DNA from: Thalassospira sp. HF15
GTDB lineage: Bacteria; Pseudomonadota; Alphaproteobacteria; Rhodospirillales; Thalassospiraceae
Direction of reading: 5' to 3'
Assembly: GCF_011806525.1 (NCBI RefSeq)
Contig: NZ_JAAVKI010000003.1
Span: forward strand, 372,001 to 436,000
DNA: 64,000 nucleotides
Shown: positions 56,116 through 64,000 of the stretch, piece after piece
Layout: each line of letters starts with the position of its first letter
How positions within the stretch are numbered: position 1 is the first letter of the stretch
Position numbers and translations under genes: made by a program
The notes under the pieces: generated by a model
Database searches by the model: none
What the model was told of the DNA's origin: nothing
What the model saw: only the letters and a program-made list of their open reading frames with translations

Positions 56116-57519
56116 ATGCACAAGCCCTTTCAAACCGCCGTGATTGCCACGGTCTGTCTGGCGGCCATTACGTATGTCCTGCGCCGCGAGACAAACCAGC
56201 CGCCCATCATACCGCAGGCCCTTGCCCGCGATGATGTCGCGCGGCCCGATGCCCCGGTTTTGCGCAATGAAACAACCACCCGCATGGAAAACCAGCGTCG
56301 GCATATGAACCGGCTTTATGACAAGATGGATGAAGACCTTTATGACAGCAGGCTCGCCCCGCTTCTGTCCGAAAGCTTCCTTGCCCCGCCGCAACAGGCC
56401 ACCGAACATCTGCAATTTGGTTCCGGCACACCAACAGCAAGCGAAATTCTGGCCGGTCGCAGCGCGTTGTCATCGCTGGCGCGCAGGATTGATTTTGACA
56501 GTGCAGCGGGCACCTTCCCCACACAGTCACGTAGTGCGCGCAGCCCGATCAGCATCTGGCTTGCGGGCAATCATGCCGAACTTGAAAACCGCATCACCGG
56601 ATCGGGGTATGATCCGGGTTTGAGTGGCGATACGCTATCAATTGATAGCGGCGTTGATTACCTGATTGATGACGGGCTTGTCATTGGCATGGGGGTTGGC
56701 TGGGGCAGCACGGTTGGTGAATCAAGCACCCGCCAGTTGCGCTACCGCGAAAACAACCTGGCGCTTTCGCCCTATTTCGTATCACGGGTGACCGACTGGT
56801 TTAACCTGCGCGGCAGCATCAGCCTTGGCCAAAGCACCATCAACCAATCCCCGATTGGTGTTGTTCCCGATGATCTGCGCTATGCCGAGACACTTGAAAG
56901 TACGAGCATTGCCAACAGCATCGGCTTTGGCACCAGTTATGAATTTGGCGCCTTACCCCTTAGCATCCAGCTTGATGGCGACATGATCACGGCGCGCGAA
57001 GTTGTCGATGCCGCGCGCGCCACCAATGGCGGGCTTGTGCCCGGAAGCATTGCCACCACGCAGCTTTTTGATGCCTCTGTCGAGGCCCGCTATCGCCTTG
57101 CGCTGGGTCACCACGAAATCATTCCGTTTGCAGGCCAAGACGAAACCATCTCGTTGCTTAATCAGAATTACGGGCGCAGCGGATCGACGCGATATTATGC
57201 CGGAACCGACTATGCCTATGATCCGTTGAATTTTGATCTCAGCCTTCAGGGCTTTCGCGATGTTGCCACGGGAGCCGAGGACATTACCGGTATTCGATCA
57301 GAGTTCTCCCTGATCCATGACGTTGCGCGATCCTCGATGACGCTTGAACCGTTTGTCAGCATCGAAAGTACTAATCTATATCTCGACACCGGGGGTGGCA
57401 TTAGCCAGCAATGGGGCCGTTATCCTGCCAGTGTCCGTTTCGAGCTGCGGCGAAAACTGACCTATGAAGTGGCGCACGGGAATTATACCGGCCTTCTGTC
57501 CATAGACGTGCCGTTCTAA
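56116..57519 (+). CDS. Outer-membrane beta-barrel (autotransporter-domain-like) protein
   Basis: A 467-residue protein with an N-terminal hydrophobic segment (AVIATVCLAAITYVL) that could be a signal peptide or anchor, a short helical linker, and a C-terminal ~300-residue region of alternating strands (DYLIDDGLVIGMGVGWGSTV, ALSPYFVSRVTDWFNLRGSI, FGTSYEFGALPLSIQLDGDM) ending in an aromatic Phe (LLSIDVPF), as in autotransporter barrels. There is almost no passenger domain. It is probably exported and inserted in the outer membrane; the role is unknown. Confidence 0.75.
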   Translation: MHKPFQTAVIATVCLAAITYVLRRETNQPPIIPQALARDDVARPDAPVLRNETTTRMENQRRHMNRLYDKMDEDLYDSRLAPLLSESFLAPPQQATEHLQFGSGTPTASEILAGRSALSSLARRIDFDSAAGTFPTQSRSARSPISIWLAGNHAELENRITGSGYDPGLSGDTLSIDSGVDYLIDDGLVIGMGVGWGSTVGESSTRQLRYRENNLALSPYFVSRVTDWFNLRGSISLGQSTINQSPIGVVPDDLRYAETLESTSIANSIGFGTSYEFGALPLSIQLDGDMITAREVVDAARATNGGLVPGSIATTQLFDASVEARYRLALGHHEIIPFAGQDETISLLNQNYGRSGSTRYYAGTDYAYDPLNFDLSLQGFRDVATGAEDITGIRSEFSLIHDVARSSMTLEPFVSIESTNLYLDTGGGISQQWGRYPASVRFELRRKLTYEVAHGNYTGLLSIDVPF

Positions 57520-57533
57520 TCGGCCCCGGCACC

Positions 57534-57623
57534 ATGTCGCGCAAAAAGCGATGGCAATTGGTTGGCGAGATCATCTTGCTATTGGCGATAGCGGTGCTGA
57601 CAGGTAGGGTGCAAAACAATTGA
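57534..57623 (+). CDS. Possible 29-residue single-helix peptide
   Basis: An ATG-to-TGA frame encodes MSRKKRWQLVGEIILLLAIA followed by VLTGRVQNN: a basic start and one hydrophobic helix. It lies between the barrel gene and bluB. No clear ribosome-binding site precedes it, so this is weakly supported. Confidence 0.2.
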   Translation: MSRKKRWQLVGEIILLLAIAVLTGRVQNN

Positions 57624-57654
57624 GAATTACCCCGCATTTCATCAGGCCCACGCC

Positions 57655-58341
57655 ATGACCCAACAAGATCAAGTTGCCGTAGACGATGCCCAAGACACGG
57701 ACCTGACGCCGCCGGTTTTTGACCAGGCTTTCCAGAAGCAGTTCATCAACCTGTTGCTGTGGCGGCGCGATGTCCGGCGTTTTCGCACTGACCCGATCCC
57801 GCAAGACGATATCGACGACCTGATCAAGGAAGCCTGCCTTGCGCCGTCCGTCGGCAATTGTCAGCCATGGCGCTTTGTGAAGGTCAATGATCCGAAACGT
57901 CGCAAACTGATCCGCGACAGTTTCGAGCGGGCCAATGACGAGGCGCTTAATGACTATCACGGCGAACGCGCCAAGCTCTATGCATCGCTGAAGCTTCAGG
58001 GCATGGATCAGGCCCCGGTACAACTGGCCGTCTTTGCCGACGAGGAAACCGAAGCAGGCATGGGGCTGGGTCGCAAAACCATGCCCGAGATGCTGGATTA
58101 TTCGGCCGTCGCGGCAGTCCAGTTGCTTTGGCTGGCCGCGCGCGTCAAGGGCATTGGCGTTGGCTGGGTTTCGATCCTTGAACCGGATGTTGTGGGCAAA
58201 ACGCTTGATGTGCCCGACCACTGGCGCCTGATTGCCTATCTGTGCATTGGCTATCCGGAACAGGATCACGTCGTGCCCGAACTGGTGCGCGAAGGCTGGC
58301 AGGATCGCATTGATCCCGATGCCCTGACACTTGAACGATAG
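57655..58341 (+). CDS. bluB: 5,6-dimethylbenzimidazole synthase (BluB)
   Basis: Flavin-destroying nitroreductase-fold enzyme that makes the lower ligand of vitamin B12 from FMNH2 and oxygen. The 228-residue product has LLLWRRDVRRFRTDPIP, APSVGNCQPWRFVKV, GLGRKTMPEMLDYSAVAAVQ and LLWLAARVKGIGVGWVSILE, all strong BluB matches. No cobalamin riboswitch is apparent upstream and no other cobalamin gene is nearby. A small membrane-protein gene follows 9 bp later. Confidence 0.93.
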   Translation: MTQQDQVAVDDAQDTDLTPPVFDQAFQKQFINLLLWRRDVRRFRTDPIPQDDIDDLIKEACLAPSVGNCQPWRFVKVNDPKRRKLIRDSFERANDEALNDYHGERAKLYASLKLQGMDQAPVQLAVFADEETEAGMGLGRKTMPEMLDYSAVAAVQLLWLAARVKGIGVGWVSILEPDVVGKTLDVPDHWRLIAYLCIGYPEQDHVVPELVREGWQDRIDPDALTLER

Positions 58342-58350
58342 GAAGACCAA

Positions 58351-58605
58351 ATGTCCGGTGCGGAAAGCGAACAGAACACGTCCGAACAGCCGCCGAAAAA
58401 GAAGGGGCCATCAAGCGGGGTCTATTTCAAGATTTTCGGCTATATCCTGACCGCGGGTTGGATCGGGTTCGTGCTGGCAGCATCGGGTGGGGAATCGAGC
58501 CACCCGCTTTTTGACTATATCTTTATCGTGCCGCTGGCAGGCTGGATCATCGGCATGCTGGTTGCGCGCTTCATCGCCAAGAAGTCAGAGACCAATCCGT
58601 CCTGA
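58351..58605 (+). CDS. Small membrane protein, unknown function
   Basis: 84 residues with a polar N-terminus (SEQPPKKKGPSSGVYFK) and two membrane helices (IFGYILTAGWIGFVLAAS, YIFIVPLAGWIIGMLVARFI). A good ribosome-binding site (ATAGGAAGACCAA) precedes the ATG, 9 bp after bluB, so the two are likely cotranscribed. No recognised domain. Confidence 0.75.
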   Translation: MSGAESEQNTSEQPPKKKGPSSGVYFKIFGYILTAGWIGFVLAASGGESSHPLFDYIFIVPLAGWIIGMLVARFIAKKSETNPS

Positions 58606-58626
58606 TCGCGCGCACCTCAACCAACG

Positions 58627-58657
58627 AAAAAAGGCGCCGTTGATCGGCGCCTTTTTT
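58627..58657. terminator. Bidirectional rho-independent terminator
   Basis: A perfect 12-bp stem AAAAAAGGCGCC / GGCGCCTTTTTT with a 7-base loop separates two convergent small membrane-protein genes. The stop codon of the minus-strand gene lies inside its 3' arm. Confidence 0.92.
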
Positions 58658-59000
58658 ATTTGTAGTCGTTGTCATTGCGGTTGCGCGTGCGCTCATCGCG
58701 GTAGCGGTCATCATCGGAAAAACCGCCCATGGTCATGATCCCGATCCCCAGACTGATGCTGCCAAAGGTCACAAACAGACCGAAAAACAGCAGGAAGATG
58801 AAGATCGGCGCATCGCGCGACGACATGGCAAGCGTGTAGATCCCGCCAATATCGAAAAACAGAACCAGTGCGCCGAACACCAGCGCGCCAAATCCGCCAT
58901 AGGCGGTGTGTTCAATCATGAACTTCACGATGGAGCGCGCTTCGCGGGCGGCCAGACTGTTGCGCGCATCATCGTGCGGATCGTGGTTTTGCTCGGTCAT
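58656..59000 (-). CDS. Small membrane protein, unknown function
   Basis: 114 residues with a polar N-terminus, two membrane helices (GGFGALVFGALVLFFDIGGI, IFIFLLFFGLFVTFGSISLG) and an Arg/Asp-rich tail (SDDDRYRDERTRNRNDNDYK). Its TAA stop overlaps the terminator shared with the convergent gene. No recognised domain. Confidence 0.75.
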   Translation of the reverse strand: MTEQNHDPHDDARNSLAAREARSIVKFMIEHTAYGGFGALVFGALVLFFDIGGIYTLAMSSRDAPIFIFLLFFGLFVTFGSISLGIGIMTMGGFSDDDRYRDERTRNRNDNDYK

Positions 59001-59049
59001 GTTGTCTTCCCGTCAAAAGGTCAGAACAATTCTAGACACGGCGCACGAT

Positions 59050-59072
59050 GATTGCGTTGACCAAACGCAATC
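59050..59072. terminator. Hairpin after the CinA-like gene
   Basis: GATTGCGTT / AACGCAATC form a 9-bp stem with a 5-base loop just after the stop of the CinA-like gene. No T-run follows on the minus strand, so it may be a weak terminator or mRNA-end structure. Confidence 0.4.
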
Positions 59073-59095
59073 CACTATTGGCAGGACATGCTTGA

Positions 59096-59857
59096 TCAAA
59101 CAGCGCCGGTATCTTCGATGACATCCTTGCCGCCTTCGATGATGGCAAGGCGGATGCGATCAGATGCCTGATTGACGTCATCGTGGCTTTCGCCACGCAC
59201 GACCAATGTGGTGCCAAGTTTGCCTTCGCGCAGGAACGGATAGGACCCGATATCGGTTTCCGGGAAGTCACCCTGAATTTCCGCCAGTACCTTGGCAATC
59301 GTGCCTTCGGGGATATAACCACCGACCGAGCGTGATACCATCGGCTTGCCACCGATCAGCTGATGTTTGATGCCCTGGAACATCGCCTGCATGATCATGG
59401 GTACGCCAGCCATGACATAGACATTTTCCATGCGGAAACCCGGTGCCTTGGAAATCGGATTTTGGATCAGTTCCGCCCCGACCGGAATACGCGCCATGCG
59501 CAAACGCGCCTCATTAAGGTCTTCGGGGTTTTCGTAGTGGCTTTTAAGCAAGGCGTGGGCGTCGGCATTAAGCTCAATCTCAACGCCAAACGCCTTGGCA
59601 ACGCATTCGGACGTGATGTCATCATGGGTCGGGCCAATCCCGCCGGTGGTAAAGACGTAATCAAACGCCGCCCGGCATTCGTTAACCGTGGCAATGATGG
59701 TGTCTTCGATATCCGGAATGACGCGGGTTTCGGCCAATCGAACGCCAAGCTTGTTCAGTTCCTCTGCCAGATAGGGCAGATTCTTGTCATGGGTGCGGCC
59801 AGACAGGATTTCATTGCCGATAATAATCAGACAGGCACGGACCGGATCAGACATCAT
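59096..59857 (-). CDS. Molybdopterin-binding (MoCF/CinA N-terminal) domain protein
   Basis: The 253-residue product has ACLIIIGNEILSGRTHDKNL, FTTGGIGPTHDDITSECVAK and APGFRMENVYVMAGVPMIMQ, typical of the MoaB/Mog-like domain of the CinA/nicotinamide-nucleotide deamidase family. It lacks the C-terminal deamidase domain, as in single-domain members. It may bind a nucleotide or pterin. ORF length is normal for the short class. Confidence 0.88.
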   Translation of the reverse strand: MMSDPVRACLIIIGNEILSGRTHDKNLPYLAEELNKLGVRLAETRVIPDIEDTIIATVNECRAAFDYVFTTGGIGPTHDDITSECVAKAFGVEIELNADAHALLKSHYENPEDLNEARLRMARIPVGAELIQNPISKAPGFRMENVYVMAGVPMIMQAMFQGIKHQLIGGKPMVSRSVGGYIPEGTIAKVLAEIQGDFPETDIGSYPFLREGKLGTTLVVRGESHDDVNQASDRIRLAIIEGGKDVIEDTGAV

Positions 59858-59918
59858 ATCCCCACAACTTCATTCAAATTCTTATGCCCAAGCCATACGC
59901 TGCAAACGCGCCAGTGGC

Positions 59919-60380
59919 TCACAGGAAATCGCGCAGCATCGCCACAAGCGGCACATCGGCCGGCGGCATCGGGTAATCCCCCAGACGTACCGGGCGTACC
60001 CATTTGACCTGCTGACCTTCCATCGGGGTGATTTCACCCTTCCAGACGCGACACAGATAAAGCGGCATCATCAGATGGAAGTCATCATAGGTGAACGACG
60101 CAAAGGTAAACGGGGCCAGGCAGCTTTCGGTGATATCAATGCCGAGCTCTTCTTTCAGCTCACGCACCAGCGCCATTTCAGGCGTTTCACCCGCCTCGAC
60201 CTTGCCACCAGGAAACTCCCAGAGGCCTGCCATGGATTTGCCTTCAGGCCGCTGGGCGATCAGCACGCGATGATCGATATCGACCAATGCCACCGCACTG
60301 ACGAACACGGTTTTTTCCGGGGTTTTGCCCTGGCGCAGGTCAACCGACATGCAGCCTTTATCTGGTTGTTGTATTGTCAT
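59919..60380 (-). CDS. mutT: 8-oxo-dGTP diphosphatase (MutT), Nudix family
   Basis: Hydrolyses oxidised dGTP to prevent A:C mispairs. The Nudix box is complete (GGKVEAGETPEMALVRELKE, then ELGI), preceded by KSMAGLWEFPGGKV and followed by the DFHLMMPLYLCRVWKG region; the N-terminus VSAVALVDIDHRVLIAQRPE fits MutT. The start may be MTIQQPDKG (60380) or the internal MSVDLRQGK (60350). The MutT identity rests on the close match of these segments. Confidence 0.92.
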   Translation of the reverse strand: MTIQQPDKGCMSVDLRQGKTPEKTVFVSAVALVDIDHRVLIAQRPEGKSMAGLWEFPGGKVEAGETPEMALVRELKEELGIDITESCLAPFTFASFTYDDFHLMMPLYLCRVWKGEITPMEGQQVKWVRPVRLGDYPMPPADVPLVAMLRDFL

Positions 60381-60435
60381 GGCACTGTTTTATCGCGCCA
60401 TTAAACCTTCGCCAAGTGCAGAAAGCACGCTGACA

Positions 60436-62478
60436 TCACACTTCGATATCGTCGGGCGGCAATCCTTGCAAAAAGCGATCATACGCGGCCTCAAAGCCTG
60501 CTTCGAGATCGCGGGTATAGCCTTCCGAGTCAAACAGCGGGCAGGTCTTGATCTGTTCTTGCAACTTCTGCTTCAACGCGATGGTTTTTTCAGGATGCAA
60601 AGCCAGATCAAGGGCAATGGCCTCATATTCGGCCTCATCCTTGGCAATAAGCTCCGGCAAGTTTGCCGCAGTCAGGATACTAGCCGCCACACGAGCAGCA
60701 AATTGCTCACCGGGCAGGGTTACAAGCGGCAGGCCGGCCCACAACGCATCACTCGCGGTCGTGTGGGCGTTGACGTTAAAGGTATCAAGGAACAGGTCCG
60801 CGTGCTTATGGCGTGCGAGATGTTCTGCCTCAGGCAAGTGACCTGCGAAAACAAGCCGGTTTGGATCAATGCCGCGTGCCTTTGTTTCCTCGCGAAGGTT
60901 TATCACCGCATCGTCATTGCCCTGGAACAGCCAAAGGACTGAACCTTCAACCTTATCCAACAAGCGCATCCATATATCAAATTCACGCGGTGAAATCTTG
61001 TAGCAGGCATTAAACGAGCAGAACACGAAACCATCCTCGGGCAGGCCAAGTTCCGTGCGGGTTTGTGTATTTTCCGGATATACCCTTCCACCGTCATTTG
61101 GCTGGTAACAATGCGGCATGTAGATGATTTTTTCGGCGTAGGCATCTCTCTGCGCATCGGGAATCACGGTGTGATCGGCAACAAGATAATCAATACAATT
61201 CGTTCCCAAAGTTCCCGGATAGCCAACATAATTCACTTGGAGTGGTGCCATTCGATGCGCAAACAGCCGCGGGCGGGCAAATTGGGTATAGCCCTTGAGA
61301 TCGATCGCAATATCAATGCCCTGTGCACGCGCGTGTCGGACAATCTCATCATCCGAGGCACTCTGCACATCCCAATTCTTATCGACCATTTTCTGAAGCT
61401 TGCTGCGTCGCCAACCCTCGGTGATATTGCCGTAACTATAAGCGTGAATTTCAAACCGGTCTTTGTCATGCAACGCCAACAGTCCCATCATTAGAGAAAG
61501 AGTCGCATGATTATGAAAATCGGCCGAAAAGTAGCCGATTTTAAGCTTTTTCGGGCGAGAAGCTGGACGCTGGAACGTTGGCGGCTGGTTTTTAACGACA
61601 TAGTCCAGTGACCGGATTTCCGATCGCTTGCGCTGCGCGAGTGGATCATCTTCGAAATGCAGCATCGAAAATGGCGAAATTGAATTTCCTGGTCGTCCCA
61701 ATGGCTTGGTGATGCGCAATTCAGGCGGCAATGGCGACCAATCACAGATTTGCGCCCGCACATAGAGATATTCGCCAAGGGCAGACATATCATCCGGCTT
61801 GAGCTGTACGGCTTTTTCAAATGCCTGCTTTGCGGCGGCATGCTTCCTTCTGCGATAGAAGATGATGGCAAGATTATTATAAGCGCCGCTTAGGTCTGGT
61901 TGTTTCTGGATGGCGCGAACACAGAACGGCTCAGCCTCATCAAGACGGCGCAAAGAAATCAGAATACCCGCGATGCTGTTGAGTAAACCACCGTTTTCCG
62001 GATCAAGATAGCTGGCATTTTGAAAGGCTTTGAGTGCGAGTTCCAACCTGTTCTGGGCATAAAACAAGGTCGCAAGATTAACCCATGCCACACCGAAATT
62101 TTTATCAATTTCAATTGCTTTGCGCAGATATCTCTCTGCTTCAACTGGCTGGTTATCCTGGAAACAGGCCGTCCCCAGAAGGTTCCAGACCGGGGCGTTA
62201 TCGGGCAACTTTTCGACAATCTGCTGAGCAAGGGCAATGCCGTTTGCGAGTTCACCCCGTTCAATCAATTTTCGGGCCGTTGTGTAGTCGTCCTGAACCT
62301 CATCAGCGTCGGCAGATACAGATGAGCGCAGCTTCTCTAGCATAGCCTGTGCACGTGTGTTTTTTGGGAAGTCCTGAAGAAACAACTCGTACAGTTTTAT
62401 GGCTTCGCCGGTCTGGCCGTTGGCTTCCAGTTTTTTCGCACGTCTGGACACCTGATTGAATGAAGACACCTTACCCAA
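60436..62478 (-). CDS. TPR-containing O-linked GlcNAc-transferase-like glycosyltransferase
   Basis: A 680-residue cytoplasmic protein with an N-terminal TPR array (about residues 10-240, including VWNLLGTACFQDNQPVEAER, VAWVNLATLFYAQNRLELAL, LSGAYNNLAIIFYRRRKHAA) and a C-terminal OGT/SPINDLY-type catalytic half (GYFSADFHNHATLSLMMGLL, AHRMAPLQVNYVGYPGTLGT, FVFCSFNACYKISPREFDIW, VFAGHLPEAEHLARHKHADL, LDTFNVNAHTTASDALWAGL). This is the bacterial SEC/OGT-like family used in protein or glycan modification. It faces the lipoprotein esterase gene divergently. The acceptor is unknown. Confidence 0.92.
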   Translation of the reverse strand: MGKVSSFNQVSRRAKKLEANGQTGEAIKLYELFLQDFPKNTRAQAMLEKLRSSVSADADEVQDDYTTARKLIERGELANGIALAQQIVEKLPDNAPVWNLLGTACFQDNQPVEAERYLRKAIEIDKNFGVAWVNLATLFYAQNRLELALKAFQNASYLDPENGGLLNSIAGILISLRRLDEAEPFCVRAIQKQPDLSGAYNNLAIIFYRRRKHAAAKQAFEKAVQLKPDDMSALGEYLYVRAQICDWSPLPPELRITKPLGRPGNSISPFSMLHFEDDPLAQRKRSEIRSLDYVVKNQPPTFQRPASRPKKLKIGYFSADFHNHATLSLMMGLLALHDKDRFEIHAYSYGNITEGWRRSKLQKMVDKNWDVQSASDDEIVRHARAQGIDIAIDLKGYTQFARPRLFAHRMAPLQVNYVGYPGTLGTNCIDYLVADHTVIPDAQRDAYAEKIIYMPHCYQPNDGGRVYPENTQTRTELGLPEDGFVFCSFNACYKISPREFDIWMRLLDKVEGSVLWLFQGNDDAVINLREETKARGIDPNRLVFAGHLPEAEHLARHKHADLFLDTFNVNAHTTASDALWAGLPLVTLPGEQFAARVAASILTAANLPELIAKDEAEYEAIALDLALHPEKTIALKQKLQEQIKTCPLFDSEGYTRDLEAGFEAAYDRFLQGLPPDDIEV

Positions 62479-62696
62479 CTTTTTCCTCTCACAATATGGC
62501 GGTGAGTCTAGTGGGGTGGAACTTAAGGAGCAATAAACGTTGCTGTCATCCTGCCCGTCGATGTGAATTTACCCGAAAACAAGCCCTTAAAGCACGAACA
62601 CAAGACGCATATCTTTGCAACAGAGGATTTGTAAACGGATCGGCTGACGGTAACGTAACAAGCAACAGTGCTTTTAACCCCCAATTCGGAACCCGG

Positions 62697-63566
62697 ATGC
62701 TTTCCAGAAAATTCTTGAACGTCACTTCAAATTCACTGATCGCAATAGTGATGCTCGCCGGCTGCGACAAGCTGGCGGCTTACAACCATTGGCAAGCTGG
62801 CGATTTAAAACCTGACGTCGCAGCACTTTCCTATGGCCCGGATGATCGACAGGTTCTGGATCTTTACCTGCCAGAGCAATCCATGCAGCCGGCCCCACTT
62901 CTGGTCTGGTTTTACGGTGGTTCTTGGGATTCCGGAGATCGCGCCAAATATGCCTTTGTCGCCAAACGCTTCAACGAGCTTGGTTATGCCGTTGCGATCC
63001 ACGATTACCGACTGGTGCCGGATGTGCATTTCCCAGCCTTTATCGAGGATGGGGCGTCGGCGGTTGCCTATGTAAAACAGTATGCTGCGCAACATCCCGA
63101 GCAGATCAAAGATGGCCCCATCATGCTGGCTGGTCATTCTGCCGGGGCGTACAACGCCGTTCAGATGGTTTCTGATCCGGTCTATTTGAAGGCGGTTGAC
63201 CTTGATCGCAGCGCCATCGCCGGGATTATTGGCCTTTCGGGGCCGTATGATTTTTATCCCTATGATGTTGCAGCGACCCAAAACGCATTTGGCGATACAC
63301 CCGCCAGTGAAAGCCAGCCGGTCGAGATGGATCTGGCGCATATGCCGCCCCTGTTGCTGGTGACCGGCACGCGTGATCACACCGTTTATCCAAGAAATTC
63401 GCGCCGACTGGCGGAGCTGGCACCAAAGGCGGAGCTTGTTGAAATCCCGGACACCGGGCATGCCGGAACGCTGATTGCGCTTGGCTTCTATCTGACAACC
63501 GATGAACAGGTTTTGGCACCGGTCAAACAGTTCGTCAGAGAACATCTTCCAACAGGGAAGCAATAA
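62697..63566 (+). CDS. Lipoprotein alpha/beta-hydrolase (esterase-like)
   Basis: The start at 62697 (MLSRKFLNVTSNSLIAIVML) gives a lipoprotein signal with lipobox LAGC; a frame open to 62460 adds 79 unlikely residues. The fold shows LLVWFYGGSWDSGD (oxyanion region), the nucleophile elbow LAGHSAGAYNAVQM, an Asp in TGTRDHTVYP and a His in PDTGHAGTLIALG. It resembles the carboxylesterase/BD-FAE type family. About 289 residues, membrane-anchored, probably periplasmic. Substrate unknown. Confidence 0.88.
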   Translation: MLSRKFLNVTSNSLIAIVMLAGCDKLAAYNHWQAGDLKPDVAALSYGPDDRQVLDLYLPEQSMQPAPLLVWFYGGSWDSGDRAKYAFVAKRFNELGYAVAIHDYRLVPDVHFPAFIEDGASAVAYVKQYAAQHPEQIKDGPIMLAGHSAGAYNAVQMVSDPVYLKAVDLDRSAIAGIIGLSGPYDFYPYDVAATQNAFGDTPASESQPVEMDLAHMPPLLLVTGTRDHTVYPRNSRRLAELAPKAELVEIPDTGHAGTLIALGFYLTTDEQVLAPVKQFVREHLPTGKQ

Positions 63567-63598
63567 AAAAGCGCGCGTCCCGAAGGAGGCGCGCTTTT
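63567..63598. terminator. Bidirectional rho-independent terminator
   Basis: AAAAGCGCGC / GCGCGCTTTT form a 10-bp stem with A and T runs on either side, between the esterase gene and the convergent secA. Confidence 0.9.
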
Positions 63599-63619
63599 CT
63601 TAATTTCATCGGCTTTTGA

Positions 63620-64000
63620 TCAGCTCAGCTGGCCATGGCAATGCTTGTATTTCTTGCCAGATCCGCACGGGCAGGCCTGGTTACGGGCAACACGACCCCA
63701 GGTCGACGGATCGTTGGGGTCAACATTGCTTGATGCCTGACGCGACTGAACCGTTGCACTGTCAGCGCCCTGCTCGGCTGCTTCAAGTTCATCACGGTTT
63801 TCGTGCATTTCCTGCTGCGGACGCCGTGCCTCAAGGTCTTCGGGGCGCGGGGTCGACTGCAGTTCGACATGCGACAGCATCTGGGTCACGCGTTCGCGCA
63901 AGCCCACAAGCATGGCTTCAAACATGTTAAACGCTTCGCGCTTGAACTCGTTGAGCGGGTCACGCTGACCATAGGCGCGCAGGCCAATGCCCTGACGCAG
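63620..64000 (-). CDS. secA: Preprotein translocase subunit SecA, C-terminal part (5' end outside window)
   Basis: The frame is open to the window edge and encodes the last 126 residues. The N-terminal part here reads LRQGIGLRAYGQRDPLNEFK, then REAFNMFEAM, the conserved helical-scaffold end of SecA; a Ser/Glu-rich linker and the zinc-binding SEC-C tail CPCGSGKKYKHCHG follow. SecA is the ATPase motor of Sec-dependent export. The rest of the gene lies beyond base 64000. Confidence 0.97.
   Translation of the reverse strand: MRQGIGLRAYGQRDPLNEFKREAFNMFEAMLVGLRERVTQMLSHVELQSTPRPEDLEARRPQQEMHENRDELEAAEQGADSATVQSRQASSNVDPNDPSTWGRVARNQACPCGSGKKYKHCHGQLS

Noticed and set aside
57520-57654. Cobalamin riboswitch upstream of bluB
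   Set aside because: Only about 135 bp are available and no B12-box-like sequence or complex fold is visible.

Overview
The window looks like a chromosomal segment of an alphaproteobacterium of the order Rhodospirillales, most like Thalassospira. This is inferred from gene content, protein style and moderate GC; no database was searched. Supporting signs are the metX-metW pair, a pstSCAB-phoU-phoB cluster with long PstA and PstC, a DUF3572 gene beside small membrane proteins, glcDEF, gltDB, and a marine-heterotroph set of two-component systems and transporters. Most of the window is ordinary core chromosome with about 50 convincing protein genes and one tRNA-Leu(TAA). It starts inside metX and ends inside secA.

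Layout. 1-4.6 kb: metX (partial), metW, a lipoprotein with a small helical partner, moaE, pgsA, then an AT-rich foreign-looking gene between pgsA and uvrC. 4.6-9.6 kb: uvrC, a 269-bp palindromic MITE-like element, an AT-rich non-coding stretch, folB, a pteridine-reductase-like SDR, and a Na+/Ca2+ exchanger. 10-18 kb: a KefB-type antiporter convergent with the complete phosphate operon pstS-pstC-pstA-pstB-phoU-phoB, which has a candidate Pho box. 18-26.5 kb: a small unknown gene, then pyruvate carboxylase and glycolate oxidase (pyc-glcD-glcE-glcF) in one tight operon. 26.8-38.6 kb: a Cache histidine kinase with a NarL-type regulator, a Crp/Fnr regulator, a secreted metalloprotein, a DksA/TraR protein, unknown genes (one with a FliF-like tail), an orphan substrate-binding protein paired with a hybrid histidine kinase, and two small proteins with matching C-termini. 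38.8-44.8 kb: glutamate synthase gltD-gltB. 45-50 kb: uppP, a GNAT enzyme, a tetR-ligase-enoyl hydratase operon, DUF3572 and a small membrane protein. 50-52.6 kb: a two-gene AT-rich cassette between long direct repeats. 52.5-64 kb: a P-type ATPase with a 19-codon hydrophobic ORF upstream, tRNA-Leu, a second 269-bp palindromic element, an outer-membrane barrel protein, bluB, small membrane proteins, a CinA-like protein, mutT, a TPR-OGT glycosyltransferase, a lipoprotein esterase, and the secA 3' end.

The strongest candidate for something undescribed is the cassette at 50.1-52.6 kb. A PP2C-type phosphatase and a TPR/coiled-coil protein with C-terminal membrane helices sit between two copies of a ~110-bp sequence that includes the 3' end of the P-type ATPase gene. 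The ATPase stays intact, as expected for an element integrated at the 3' end of a gene, yet no recombinase lies inside. The context suggests a mobile signalling or defence cargo, but its function is unknown. Second tier: two non-coding elements with different sequence but the same architecture (TA-flanked terminal inverted repeats enclosing two long hairpins), a possible micro-peptide subunit of the P-type ATPase, and the substrate-binding-protein/hybrid-kinase pair.
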